A DNA stretch of 64,000 bases from Cordilura impudica. Taxonomy: Eukaryota > Arthropoda > Insecta > Diptera > Scathophagidae. Within the stretch, counting starts at the first letter, position 1, and each line of letters starts with the position of its first letter. The notes beneath the pieces were generated by a model, which was not told where the DNA came from, ran no database searches, and saw only the letters and a list, made by a program, of their open reading frames with translations. A program made the position numbers and the translations under genes. Of this stretch, positions 1 to 10,985 are shown in pieces. Where the stretch lies: the NCBI GenBank assembly GCA_963682025.1, contig OY821519.1, positions 141,412,429 to 141,476,428 of the forward strand. The letters are read 5' to 3'.

Positions 1-444
1 TGTTCTATTTCAAACTATTATCCCGTCTCTAGTTCATGTGTATTGCCTACCGGAAAATAATAGTAACATATCATGAACTTTGTTGTAGTTGATTTTGTTT
101 TTTGTTGTTGTTATTATTATGTTAATACATTCTACACATGGTGTTAATAAAACATACCATCATCCCGTCATTATCATGCCCAACAACATTATCATCATCA
201 TAATCATCATCATAACAAACTTTTGATTTTTATATTCTTGCGAATTCTTAAAAGTTCATGAGAAAATAAATCGTTTGTTTTTATTTATGTTCTTTGTTGT
301 TGCTGTTTATTGCAGACACGTTACACTCAGTGATCCTCATCTTCAACGTTCTTTTCTCATATTAACATAAATTAGGGTGGTACTTGTATTTCAGCTGCCC
401 TTAAAATTAAATGGCAGTTTAATGCAAAATTAATTTGTATAGAA
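1..444. other. AT-rich spacer with ATC microsatellite
   Basis: No coding signal seen. A degenerate ATC/CAT trinucleotide run lies at about 188-214, and TTG/TTA runs at about 88-120. The spacer ends at the TA target site of the first mariner element. Confidence 0.6.
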
Positions 445-1754
445 TAACGGGTGATTTTTTAAGAGCTTGATAACTTTTTTAAAAAAAAAAACGCATAAAA
501 TTTGCAAAATCTCATCGGTTCTTTATTTGAAACGTTAGATTGGTCCATGACATTTACTTTTTGAAGATAATTTCATTTAAATGTTGACCGCGGCTGCGTC
601 TTACGTGGTCCATTCGGAAAGTCCAATTTTGGGCAACTTTTTCGAGCATTTCGGCCGGAATAGCCCGAATTTCTTCGGAAATGTTGTCATCCAAAGCTGG
701 AATAGTTGCTGGCTTATTTCTGTAGACTTTAGACTTGACGTAGCCCCACAAAAAATAGTCTAAAGGCGTCAAATCGCATGATCTTGGTGGCCAACTTACC
801 GGTCCATTTCTTGAGATGAATTGTTCTCCGAAGTTTTCCCTCAAAATGGCCATAGAATCGCGAGCTGTGTGGCATGTAGCGCCATCTTGTTGAAACCACA
901 TGTCAACCAAGTTCAGTTCTTCCATTTTTGGCAACAAAAAGTTTGTTAGCATCGAACGATAGCGATCGCCATTCACCGTAACGTTGCGTCCAACAGCATC
1001 TTTGAAAAAATACGGTCCAATGATTCCACCAGCGTACAAACCACACCAAACAGTGCATTTTTCGGGATGCATGGGCAGTTCTTGAACGGCTTCTGGTTGC
1101 TCTTCACTCCAAATACGGCAATTTTGCTTATTTACGAAGCCATTCAACCAGAAATGAGCCTCATCGCTGAACAAAATTTGTCGATAAAAAAGCGGATTTT
1201 CTGCCAACTTTTCTAGGGCCCATTCACTGAAAATTAGACGTTGTGGCAGATCGTTCGGCTTCAGTTCTTGCACGAGCTGTATTTTATACGGTTTTACACC
1301 AAGATCTTTGCGTAAAATCTTCCATGTGGTCGAATAACACAAACCCAATTGCTGCGAACGGCGACGAATCGACATTTCACGGTCTTCAGCAACACTCTCA
1401 GAAACAGACGCAATATTCTCTTCTGTACGCACTGTACGCATTCGTGTGGTTGGTTTAATGTCCAATAAAGTAAACTGAGTGCGAAACTTGGTCACAATCG
1501 CATTAATTGTTTGCTCACTTGGTCGATTATGTAGACCATAAATCGGACGTAAAGCGCGAAACACATTTCGAACCGAACACTGATTTTGGTAATAAAATTC
1601 AATGATTTGCAAGCGTTGCTCGTTAGTAAGTCTATTCATGATGAAATGTCAAAGCATACTGAGCATCTTTCTCTTTGACACCATGTCTGAAATCCCACGT
1701 GATCTGTCAAATACTAATGCATGAAAATCCTAACCTCAAAAAAATCACCCGTTA
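445..1754 (-). mobile_element. Full-length mariner-type (DUF4817 group) transposon
   Basis: The element is bounded by TA dinucleotides at 445-446 and 1753-1754. It has short terminal inverted repeats that start ACGGGTGATTTTTT at 447 and mirror the sequence ending at 1752. It is about 1.3 kb, normal for IS630/Tc1/mariner elements, and holds one long open transposase on the minus strand. Two relatives lie at 38628-39547 and 48260-48560, whose ends also carry GGGTGA. It is the only copy of this group here with an unbroken gene and both ends, so it is probably the youngest. Confidence 0.88.
554..1639 (-). CDS. Mariner-type transposase with DUF4817 N-terminus, intact
   Basis: A 361-residue cut-and-paste transposase. 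Residues about 1-60 form the DUF4817-like helix-turn-helix (NEQRLQIIEFYYQN). A second helix-turn-helix follows at about 75-115 (RRRSQQLGLCYSTTWKILRK). The RNase-H-like catalytic domain shows the first Asp in FSDEAHFWLNG, the second in FQQDGATCHTA and the third in PRSCDLTPLDYFLWG. I count 36 residues between the second and third acids, against 34 in classical mariner, so this belongs to a DD36D/DD37D-type lineage. The ATG lies just inside the right inverted repeat and no frame breaks are seen. It probably encodes a full-length, possibly active enzyme that cuts at the element's own ends. The family is established from motifs; activity is inference. Confidence 0.9.
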   Translation of the reverse strand: MNRLTNEQRLQIIEFYYQNQCSVRNVFRALRPIYGLHNRPSEQTINAIVTKFRTQFTLLDIKPTTRMRTVRTEENIASVSESVAEDREMSIRRRSQQLGLCYSTTWKILRKDLGVKPYKIQLVQELKPNDLPQRLIFSEWALEKLAENPLFYRQILFSDEAHFWLNGFVNKQNCRIWSEEQPEAVQELPMHPEKCTVWCGLYAGGIIGPYFFKDAVGRNVTVNGDRYRSMLTNFLLPKMEELNLVDMWFQQDGATCHTARDSMAILRENFGEQFISRNGPVSWPPRSCDLTPLDYFLWGYVKSKVYRNKPATIPALDDNISEEIRAIPAEMLEKVAQNWTFRMDHVRRSRGQHLNEIIFKK

Positions 1755-1934
1755 GTTACAAAAATTATAGACAATCGAAGATATGCGAGTATTGTCTACA
1801 ACAATGACCCGCCCTAACAAAGAAAACACAAACAATTTGAGAAAGATATCTCTCATATTTATCAACATAAGTTCGTTACACTTTTCCCCAGCTATATTCA
1901 ATAGCTTTCATATCCTATTTAAAGTTAAAAGTGC
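1755..1934. other. Short spacer, nothing recognised
   Basis: AT-rich sequence between two mariner loci, with no coding signal I can support. Confidence 0.4.
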
Positions 1935-2475
1935 TGACCAACCATTTACGACAAGCCATTTTTTCAAGTTGGGGAAGAGGAAATAATCAGAGACAGCTAA
2001 ATTTGGTGAACACGGTTCGTGATGAAGAAATTCGAACTTTAACTGATTAATTTTTGGTCATCGCAATGTGTAAATTGACTGAAACATCCTTACGATGCGG
2101 TTTTAGTTCAGTTGTGAGCAAACGCTCCATCCATCGGACACATTACTTTCTTATGTCCAAATTTTCGCTAAATATGCAAATACAGGACTTTTTAAAATGC
2201 CCGCAATCTCGCATACTTTCAGTCGATGGTCATCAACATTTCTTCAACATTCATGTCACGGTCGACTACTGTGATTTTCGTCTTGCTAGCTCGTCCGGTC
2301 TCGTATGAACCCACCCACCTTACTGTTGTAAACGAAGGACCTGACTACTCCAGTTTAGAATCTAACTTGACTTGATATTGGTTGAACTGAGACCATTCAA
2401 ATTTATGTATTATATCATAACGGTACAAATTCACTAAGGAAACTTCTTAAAATTGACACTTTTCACCACAGTAAT
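1935..2475 (-). pseudogene. Degraded, internally deleted mariner copy A
   Basis: Reading the minus strand, broken frames show a mariner C-terminal catalytic signature (CSPNLAVSDYFLFPNLKKWL, about 1945-2045), equivalent to the SPDLAPSDY motif that holds the third acidic residue. Upstream is a piece of the N-terminal helix-turn-helix (RLKVCEIAGI, about 2190-2230). The first two catalytic Asp regions are missing, so the copy is internally deleted. Its 5' flank (2370-2460) is homologous to the 5' flanks of copy B (2735-2950, opposite strand) and of the solo end at 10020-10205. The end near 2450-2475 resembles theirs around GAAAAGTGGCAAC. Frameshifts and stops are numerous. Confidence 0.7.
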
Positions 2476-2734
2476 TGTTTTCAAAACAACTGTTGTCATC
2501 TATGACAAAAGTCGGGTAGTTCTGGGAGTACTATGCTCTATATGGACGCATTCTACACTTTTGAATGAAATTTTCAATTTTTTTTCTTAATTTAATTTCA
2601 GAGAGACTAACAATTAATTTATTTTGCTCAATTAAAAAAAAAATATCTTTAAACACTGTTCATTAGTTTTCAATGTTTTTAGCTCAAAATTCCACGAATT
2701 TTCTAATAATATATCAGTAGTTTGAAAAAATTAC

Positions 2735-3500
2735 TTTGTTGAAAAGTGGCAACCCCATAAAACATATGTTCTAAGTTTAAAGGCGCCACATTGCTTAGTA
2801 TTTTTTTTGAAGCCATCACAAGTAAACGATCTCAGTGAATTTGTAAAAATTAAAAATTGGCCTACGTTATATAATTCAATACTTTCATTTGAAAGGTCTC
2901 AGTCTAACCAATATTAAAGGGAGTCTGTTCCTCCGTTTACGATTATAAAATATTGGATGCCAGAGTTTAAACGGAGCCTTACAAGCTGGCAAGACGAACA
3001 TATTAGTGGTCGACCAATTGAGGTGGTCACGGCAGAAACGTTTAAGAAAATCTACAAATTGTATAAGTTAGCTGAAATGATGGCATTAAATAGTCAAATG
3101 TACCATATTGACCGAAAATTTGGAGATGAGAAAGCTTCCCACCAAGATGGGTACTGAGTTGCGTTGTGAAAATGTTTCAATAGCGACAATTTTTTACTCA
3201 TCAATATGGATGAGACATGGTTACCTGCGACTGAAATGGGAAAATCATGTCGTAAGAATGCGAAGACAGTTCCATCTGCAGGCAAGGTAATGGTGCCTGC
3301 AGGCAATGGAATTCGCGTTGGATAATTTGTAGGATAGGCGAGTGTTACACTTATTGCAGCGTTTAAGTGATGAAATTAAAAAAAAACGGCAGTATTTGGC
3401 GAAAAAGAAAGTGTTGTTTCATCAAGACAATGCACCACCTCACACATTGCGATGGCCAAAATACATGAATTCCAAAAAAGGAAAATAATTCCTGTGCAAT
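2735..3500 (+). pseudogene. Degraded mariner copy B
   Basis: Plus-strand mariner transposase relic in several frames. The N-terminal part reads SGRPIEVVTAETFKKIY (2957-3157 frame). Further on come a MRKLPTKM segment, an MDETWLPATEM block around the first catalytic Asp, and VLFHQDNAPPHT near 3410-3445 around the second. The third catalytic motif is lost. The 5' untranslated part (about 2735-2950) matches the 5' flank of copy A in inverted orientation, so both belong to one subfamily lying head to head. Frameshifts exclude a functional product. Confidence 0.72.
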
Positions 3501-4222
3501 TAAATCCAAAATGAAAATTCCAAAAAAATTGAGTACAATAAATATGTGTCACCGTAATGTTCACATACTCTGCTTTGTTAGTCATTGATTTTGGGTTTTT
3601 TTCTCTACTGTCTTGATTGTTTCTCTGATTGTGCTCTTTCAACTTGTACTTCTTTGTGTTTATGATTTTTTATTTTTATTTCAGCTTTACAATGAAAATT
3701 TTATTTTAATGCTTTTTTTTTGTTTTGCTTGGTAACTTTTTATTGTTGACGTTCAATTATAATGTCACAAAATATAAACAAGAAAATTTAGATTTTTATT
3801 TTTACACTCCATATGTTATATCATTGGCATATTGGTGGATGAGGGAGGACTTTCGTTATTCGCTTAACTAAAGGTAAAGTTGGAAGTGTTGTTTATAACA
3901 AAAGACTTTGTTTAGATATTATGTATAACATTTTGTATTTTTTTTGTTTTGTTTATCTTTTGATTATTTATGGGTCTTCCATATTATAAAGGGTAGATAT
4001 TATTGAATTTAAATTATTCCCGTAAAGTTCTTCGATTGCATATACGCTAATGTCATCACTGCGGTTAATTACTTATCCGTGTTTTATTCCCTTAACCTTC
4101 TAACCGGCAAAAAAAAAAAATGATCGGATGAAGCCAATATTTTTTTTCAGGTAGACATAGTCAAAAGAAACGCAAGTTTTAATTTTCAGGTGAAAAAAAC
4201 GTTTTGAAAGAACGCCAGATGA
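3501..4222. other. AT-rich spacer
   Basis: Nothing recognised apart from homopolymeric A and T runs. Confidence 0.4.
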
Positions 4223-5021
4223 AAACAAGTAAGAAAATTATAGTCGGTCTAGACCGACTATACGATACCCTATACCATGCGTTTAGAAACCCTATCTCTT
4301 AGGCCCAACTAACTGGACATAGAAAATAAGCAAAAACCAAATTTGAGTGGGATTTTTATTAATTTTTTTGGCTGCAGATATGAAAAAGTTCATATCGGAT
4401 GCTATATCTATAATGGGGACTAGGTCCAAAAATGGACCAATCCTGATCATGTTTGGTAAAGTCTCTTGTATTTTGCAATAATATATTCAAACAAAATTTG
4501 AGAAGAATCAGTGCATTATTTTAGTTTTTAATAGATTTAAGTGAAGATCGGGAAGCAGTCTATATGGGGCCAAAGAGATCATTTTTGGAGTACTTATTAG
4601 TGGATGTAATGAACGCATACAAACCCAATTTGAGTAAGATCTATATGACAATATGACATAAATCTATATGGCAATTTATGTCGATTTCATAGGGGTAGTT
4701 TGTATGGGGGCTAGGTCTGAACATGGACCGATTCTCACCAATTTCAATACCGTTCATCCCATGGCCGATAAAAGCTTATATACCAAATTTCATCAAAATA
4801 TATTCATATTTGCGACCTGCAGTTTGATTACAAGGTTTACATGGACACACAGACGGACGGACGGACGGACGGACGGACATTGTTAAATCAACTCAAAAAG
4901 TGATTCTGATTCGATCGGTATAATTAAAGATGGGTCTAGGCCAAATATTTTTGGTTGTTACAAACAGCAGCACAAAGTCATTATACCCAAACCACATAGT
5001 GGTATAGGGTATAAATAGTGA
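4223..5021 (+). repeat. Dispersed repeat R1, most complete plus-strand copy
   Basis: This is the reference copy of a non-coding repeat seen at least eight times here. It starts AACAAGTAAGAAAATTATAG, followed at once by a perfect 24-bp palindrome at 4239-4262 centred on TCTAGA. Then comes ATACCCTATACCATG near 4264-4280. Near the right end GTGGTATAGGGTAT (about 5000-5014) is the inverted partner of that motif, so the unit has subterminal inverted repeats. A GGAC/CGGA tetranucleotide run lies at about 4852-4880. No open frame is convincing. The class is not recognised; it may be a non-autonomous DNA element. Confidence 0.75.
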
Positions 5022-5054
5022 ACACTGTCTGTAGACGGCTTTGCCAGTTTCTAT

Positions 5055-5080
5055 GTAATAATAATAATAATAATAATAAT
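5055..5080. repeat. (TAA)n microsatellite
   Basis: About eight tandem TAA units directly downstream of R1. Confidence 0.9.
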
Positions 5081-5159
5081 ACATGTGATGTAAATTTAAT
5101 CTATAAAAAATGTTTAGCACAATCTCCAAATTTTCTAGAGTCAATTTCTTCTTTGCACG

Positions 5160-5794
5160 CAAGTAATTCTAGGATTATTTTAAATCTACTCCTGTTATTT
5201 CAGATGCTGTTTCTGGATCTGAAAAGAAGATAATCCAAATTTATATGCATCAGTATTGTCTAATGATTTTGTCGGGACTTGTTTTATTGGGCTTGATGTT
5301 GCTTGGCATATGATGTAGCTGGATGCAAAGCTTGGCCTACTTTTCCATCTATCATTGTCAGCATTAATTGGTAGCTTACTTTATTTTATTGCCCATCTAA
5401 CTGTAATTCTAATGGCTGTAGTGTTGCCATTTGGGCCTTGATATCAGTAAATTGTTTGTTAATGCCATCATGAGTTTCTTTTTTCAATTCAAATTTGATT
5501 GGCCTGCAGTATTGCGTAGAAGATTTCTGTCTGATTTCTCCAAATATCCTTTGTTTGCGTTGTACTAGTCGAAGGCTCTGAATCTTCCAAAATCTTTTTC
5601 AATCGCAATGGTACAAATGATACCATGAACATATCTGAGTCCGAAATATTTTCGCATACTACTTGTTTGTATTGTTTTTGTCCGGAAGAACCATCACATC
5701 TCCATTTACAAAAAAGAATTAACTTTGTGTTTCCATTGACATTCTTACTTACAAGTATATAAAAAAGGTGGTGTATTTTGTAGGCAGGTATCAT
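5160..5794 (-). pseudogene. Transib transposase fragment (T1)
   Basis: Minus-strand remnant of a RAG1-like Transib transposase. It carries the first catalytic Asp motif (CDGSSGQKQYKQ) and the following FMVSFVPLRL strand (5489-5794). Further 3', across stops, come YCRPIKFELKKET and the second Asp motif LTMIDGKV (about 5340-5360). The CxxC zinc motif and the C-terminal half are missing or scrambled. The order DG...FVPL...CRPIK...MIDG is the same as at 13512-14606 and 43654-44472. No terminal repeats were found, so it is a truncated relic. Confidence 0.75.
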
Positions 5795-6946
5795 TACTGG
5801 TGATAGAACAAATAATGATAATTATAATAAGGTATAAAATACATAAAGCACAAATTTAACACACCCTCGTATACTTATAGGGCTGTTTAAGTTACCGTAA
5901 TATGAAATTTTTTTGAGTAATTTCATTAAAATGAAAAAAGTGTTCTACCGCACGGGTCATGGCGAATGCAAAAGTATATATAGGGTTAAAAAGGACACTT
6001 TCATCTTTTTCAGGGTGGTATACGTTCCTTGTTCCCTTTTGTTCCTTCGAAGTTCTATTTCACTTAAGTTGAAATTTGACAAAAACTATTGTAGTTTAAT
6101 AAATATTTCATAGCACCCCTAATATTAAATGGTAGGGCTGTGACCACTTACAACGACTAAAGACTACAATCCTACCAATCTTATTAAGAGGACCGCAGGT
6201 CATTATCGATGATAACTTGCGAGTAGTAACCATTTATTTTTGATAAAAATAGTTGAGTTTGACAGCATGCCACTCCCACAATTAGCAATAGTTTAACCTA
6301 ATTTTTTGTCTACCTCAATCTGGATATATTAGCTACAAAATAGCGTTAAATTTTTAAAAATCGGTGACAAAAAAAATTTGACTATTGGCCAATGAAATCA
6401 AAATTTCAGCCAAAGTGAGGCGGACACATTTGTTATCTTTCCATAACAGTATTCATACGACTCTATTGATTGAGGTCACGTATTCTACGGAAAATCCTCT
6501 CTGCTCTTTGTTCATTTCGCTGTCTGTCGGCAGCTGGAATATGATTGGCTATAAATACAAAAGGAAATCATGACCAACAAGAAATATGACAAAAAAGAAT
6601 TAAGTACCTCTCACTATTCCCAAACTATAAATTCCTCTGGCTCGTAAATACACTAAAAGTAGCAGCGAGCTGTAAAAGTTAACAAAATAAAGTATGTTTT
6701 TGATGAACGAAATTAGGAATCGTTTTTGAAAAACGAATTACAACATTTGATGTAGCTCCAAAAGCAATTGCTCTTCAGACATTTCCCCCCAAATTGATAT
6801 TTTTCTTATAAAAACGTTTAGTAAGATCCGTCTCTAACACAATAGTTAAATAAAAGGTTAAAAATAATAAAACAATAAGCTAATAATAGTGTTTTCATGA
6901 ACAAAACGTGAAAACAACAATGAAAATGACGGGGACATTTTTGTAC
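5795..6946. other. Spacer without recognisable genes
   Basis: Only short AT-rich open frames; none resembles a known family. Confidence 0.45.
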
Positions 6947-8855
6947 ACTCAAACCGGCAAGACCGTCTTGAGACAGCCTTCACTACTTCGGTTTGAAAGC
7001 ACATTTATTATTATTTTTTAATTCGAATACATTATAAAACTCAAATAGAATATGTTAACTACTTACCGTGAAATTTTTAAGTCGATCACTCTATTTTAAA
7101 TGGGTTTTTTTTATAGTTGCAACATTAATAAGTCTTCGGGACCGGATGGTATACCAGCACTGGTGCTGAAACAGTGCTCTTCGACGCTAGCCAGTCCATT
7201 GGCCAACCTTTTCAGCCTTTCGTACCGTGCGGGAGTCTTTCCCTCTTGCTGGAAAGTTGCGAATGTCCAACCAATCCCTAAAAAGGGTGCGGCTAATAAC
7301 CCTGAAATGGAGAGCATGATCAATTTTCATCTTGTGAACTTCTTAGAGGCCAATTCACTTCTTAATGATCGACAGTATGGCTTCCGTAGAAATCGTTTCA
7401 CGGGAGACCTGTTAGCTCTACCTTCTGAGTGCTGGAGTCGCAATTTTGGCGAAAGTAAAGTGGTAGCTCTGGATATTTCCAAGGCATTCGATCGTGTGTG
7501 GCACGGTGCATTGATATCAAAGCATTTGGGGTCGGTAATGACTTCTCTCGATTTATATCGAGTTTTCTCAGAGACCGAACAATACGTGTTGTTATTGACG
7601 GGGTCTCATCTAATGAGTTTCAGCTTAATTCAGGGGTACCCCAAGGATCCGTTCTTTCTCCTTCCCTTTTCCTTATCTTTCTGAACAACCTTCTTGGTCA
7701 AACTTTTAATTCTATTTACTCTTTCGCAGATGACAGCAGCATTTGTCATTCATTTTCCTTTAATTGTAGGCCAAGCCTCTTGGAGGTTGGGGGGCAGAAG
7801 GCAGACAATGAATGGCACACTCAATCAAGACCAGTTAACAATCTCCGAGTGGCGTAAAGCGAACAGGGTTGATTTTAATGCGCTGAAGACTCAATGCTGT
7901 ATGTTGACCCATAGGGTCATGGAATCAACAATGTCATCTGTATATATGGGTGGTATAGGTATTGAGGAATCGGATACTCTTGATGTTCTAGGCATGAGAA
8001 TTCAATGTGATGTTCATTGGAACGAGCATGTTTTTCAAGTGTCGAAAGAAGCATTCAAGTGTCTTGGTTTTCTAAAACGGTGTAAAAATTACTTCACTCC
8101 TTCTGATCTCCTTAAAATCTATACCACTTACATCCGACCGGAAATGGAATACAACTCTCATATATGAGCTGGAGCTTCAAAGTCTATTTTTGAGCTACTG
8201 GACCGTGTACAAAGAAGGGCGTAGGCGCTCGTCAATGACAGTAGGGTATCTAACTCTATTGTTTAATTGGAACACCGTCGGAATGTGGGTTGTGTAGCAC
8301 TGTTCTATAGATATTACCATGGGAAATGTTATTCTGAGATTAGCAAACTTATTCCAAGTGCCCGAGTTTCGGTTCGCTCTACCCGCTTCTCTAGTAGATC
8401 ACATCCGTTTGTAGTCTATTATCCAGTTGACCGCACAACGCATTATAGAGAGAATTCGTTTATCAGTCGAACTAGCCGTATGTGGAATAAACTCCCCGCA
8501 GAGGTCTTTCCTCACAGTTATAATCTAATAAAATTTAAGTAAAATATCCACAACACTACTCCCTCTTTCCTCCTTCTTCCCACAACCTATTTTCCTGAAA
8601 TCAACACAAATTTGTAGGGGCATCCCCTGAGTGTTGGTTAATAAAAAAGTAAATTTGCAAAATAATTTTCGATGCTAATTTGTAGACTTTTTGCACTTGA
8701 TTGGCAAACTTGTCAGGATGTGTTGGGGAACAAAATAAATGTAAAACAATGGTACCTAAAGACATTTGTATCTTTTTTGAAGCGATTTATTTTACAATGC
8801 ACAACTGGGGCCCAAAAATCGAAGACCCTCTAGAGACAGTCTTGCCGGTTAGAGT
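6947..8855. repeat. Inverted-repeat pair flanking a LINE fragment
   Basis: ACTCAAACCGGCAAGACCGT at 6947 is mirrored by the complement of the sequence ending at 8855 (ACTCTAACCGGCAAGACTGT read on the minus strand), with similarity over about 26 bp. The jockey-like fragment lies between them. This may be an old DNA transposon that received a LINE insertion. A lone TCTAACCGGCAAAA at about 4099-4113 could be a third copy. The type is not identified. Confidence 0.45.
7107..8650 (+). pseudogene. Jockey-like LINE: 5'-truncated, mutated reverse transcriptase
   Basis: Fragment of a non-LTR retrotransposon polymerase. It begins inside the RT palm (NKSSGPDGIP) and continues through RQYGFRRNR, LDISKAFDRVWH, SGVPQGSVLSP and the catalytic FADD box (7723-7734). 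The post-RT region follows (GIEESDTLDVLGMRIQCDV, RTSRMWNKLPAEVF) up to about 8541. Frames change near 7520 and 7790, stops occur near 8165, 8222 and 8262, and about 14 codons seem missing after NNPEM near 7310. The 3' end, GAGTGTTGGTTAATAAAAAA near 8632, is shared with the copy at 19628-20372. Such enzymes copy their own RNA at a nicked target; this copy cannot. Confidence 0.88.
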
Positions 8856-9149
8856 TTTTTTAAAATTGATCTTTATGTTTATTTCTAATTGAGTATATTT
8901 AGCCCTTATTGCTCGGTAAAAAAAAATTATAAAATTGAAATCTGTTGGTCATATCCCAATAAATCAAACATATATACAATTTTTTGACCTTATTTAGAAA
9001 CAAAAAACAGAAATTGATATTCAGTGTAAACACTGAAAAAATTGATTTAAATAAAAATATTGATCATTCTCAATATCTTCATATGATGATGCCTAATTAA
9101 TTGCCATACTTTGCAAGCATCACTTTTACGCAATAATTTAGTTTGTAGC
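8856..9149. other. AT-rich spacer
   Basis: Nothing recognised. Confidence 0.4.
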
Positions 9150-9750
9150 AATAAGGACAGTTATACTCGGTATAGACTGACTATGCGATACCCTATACCA
9201 TGAGTTTCGAGAAAGGAAGGAAAAGGAAAGGACGCTGAGGTCGTACATGCATATATGCTAGAAAATAAGCATAAACCAAATTTGAGTAGCATTGCTTTGA
9301 ATTTGTGACCTGCATATATAACAAGGTTCATATTGAATGCTATATTCGAAAAACTGACATGCCCAAATTAATTGATTTAAGTGAATATCGGGAAGCAGCT
9401 TTATATGTGAATATGACTAAAAATAATGCTAGAGGCTTTGTTGTTGATTGTGCAGTTAACAATTAGAGACCATAATATGGCGAAGATATCTTTAATGATC
9501 TATGTGGACTTTAGACAATAGCGATAGTCCTATGGCCGATAAAAAGCTTATACGCGAAATTTCATGAAAATATACTTGTATGTGCGACCTGTTGTTGATT
9601 TACAAAGATTACGTGAACACACAAACGGAGATACAGATGGTCGGCTATTGAAAGTGATTCGATCGTTATAATATACGGTAGGTATAGGTCAAGCATTTTT
9701 GGTAGTTACAAACATCGGTACAAACTCAACTTGAGTATAAAAACTCACGT
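9150..9750 (+). repeat. Dispersed repeat R1, diverged copy
   Basis: Shares with 4223-5021 the left block (ATACTCGGTATAGACTGACT, then GCGATACCCTATACCATGAG), the internal GGGAAGCAGCTTTATATG block and the right block (TGCGACCTG, GTGATTCGATCGTTATAATA). The central palindrome and the right-hand inverted motif are eroded. Confidence 0.7.
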
Positions 9751-9959
9751 TTACCTTAACTTAATACTGTGCTCAAATTAAAAGATGACTTTTCAATTCA
9801 AGAGTTTATCAACTTATGCAAATAATTTTTCAGGTTCATTTTAGCATTGAAATTTACATTATTTTTAACAGATATCATATCTACGTACCAAAGCATACCT
9901 TTGGATTATTTTTCTTTCCGAAAAATTTTTAAGAAATTATGATATTCACGAAGTACCTA

Positions 9960-10210
9960 TTTTAATGCCCACTGAAAATTGCTAATAAAAGAAATAACTA
10001 CGCTGTGTGATTACACCGTGTGTCATTACTTATTGGACTTGAACAAGACCATAATATTGATTGGACTGAGGCCTTTCAAATGAAAGTAGTGAATTACATA
10101 ACGGTGACCAAATTTTCCATGTTACAAATTCACTGAGATCGTTTTCTTTTAATGGCTCAAAAAAAATACTAAACAACGTTGCCACTTTTTCCAAAGTATT
10201 TTCCAGCCAG
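9960..10210 (-). repeat. Solo end of the mariner A/B subfamily
   Basis: GGACTGAGGCCTTTCAAATG onward (10060-10200) is strongly similar to the 5' flanks of the mariner copies at 2370-2460 and, inverted, 2735-2925. It ends in the same GAAAAAGTGGCAAC-type terminus (minus strand, about 10183-10200). No transposase remains beside it. Confidence 0.65.
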
Positions 10211-10395
10211 CCTGGTTAAAATAATGTTCTCTAAAAAACAATAAACTTATAAATATTCATAATTTTGGGAGATATGTCAACTTATATGTTAATTCAGCTT
10301 TTAAAAGCTCAGAATTGTGCAGTTGATACTCGTAGGATGAATTTATTATAAATTGTAATTCGTTAGTTAACATCTTGTGTTATAATTTGAAATTT

Positions 10396-10985
10396 TTTAT
10401 ACCCTCCACCTTACAACAACTCGAGTCGATATAGCGATGTCCATCTGTCCATCCGTCCGTCTCTCTGTTAAAATCACGGTCATTCACATAATAAACTATT
10501 TACATTGGAAAAGTTATCACAATATTGTTGGTCAGCATTTCGAGCAGGTTGTTATTGAAAATGGGGGGGGAAATGTTAGAAATTCAGTGTATTTGTTGTT
10601 TTCTTTCAAAATCTTTTATGTCATTGAGAAACTCTTTTTATACCTTCTATACCATTGTGCAGAGGATATAATAGATTTGTCATTCCGTTTGTAAGGCATC
10701 GACATAATTTTCGGAGACCCCAAAACCGTATAATTTCTTGATCTTTATAATAAGGGAAGTTGATTTAGCGATGACCGTCTGTCTGTCTGTCGGTGGAAAT
10801 CACGATCACACCCTCAATAACTAAGCTGAGGTCTTCGTTTTTGCATTAAATCATTTATTAATATCCCGAAAGAGTTGCTATTTGATAGCATCAAAATCGA
10901 TCCAAAGGGTCACGAGATGCAAATGAAAATGTGAAAAAACTCTTGAAAAAAATAAAAATGTTCAACAAAGGGCATGAATAGTTAC
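10396..10985 (+). repeat. Dispersed repeat R2, two adjacent partial copies
   Basis: Two units in tandem, at about 10396-10610 and 10636-10980. Each begins TTTTTATACC followed by a CATT/CACC block, then a GTCCGTCCGTCT- or GTCTGTCTGTC-type run, then AAATCACG. A third copy is at 25545-25790. Non-coding. From general knowledge this resembles a repeat style common in fly genomes, but no name is assigned. Confidence 0.6.

Noticed and set aside
185..215. CRISPR-like or tandem array
   Set aside because: Simple trinucleotide microsatellite; eukaryotic context and no spacer structure.
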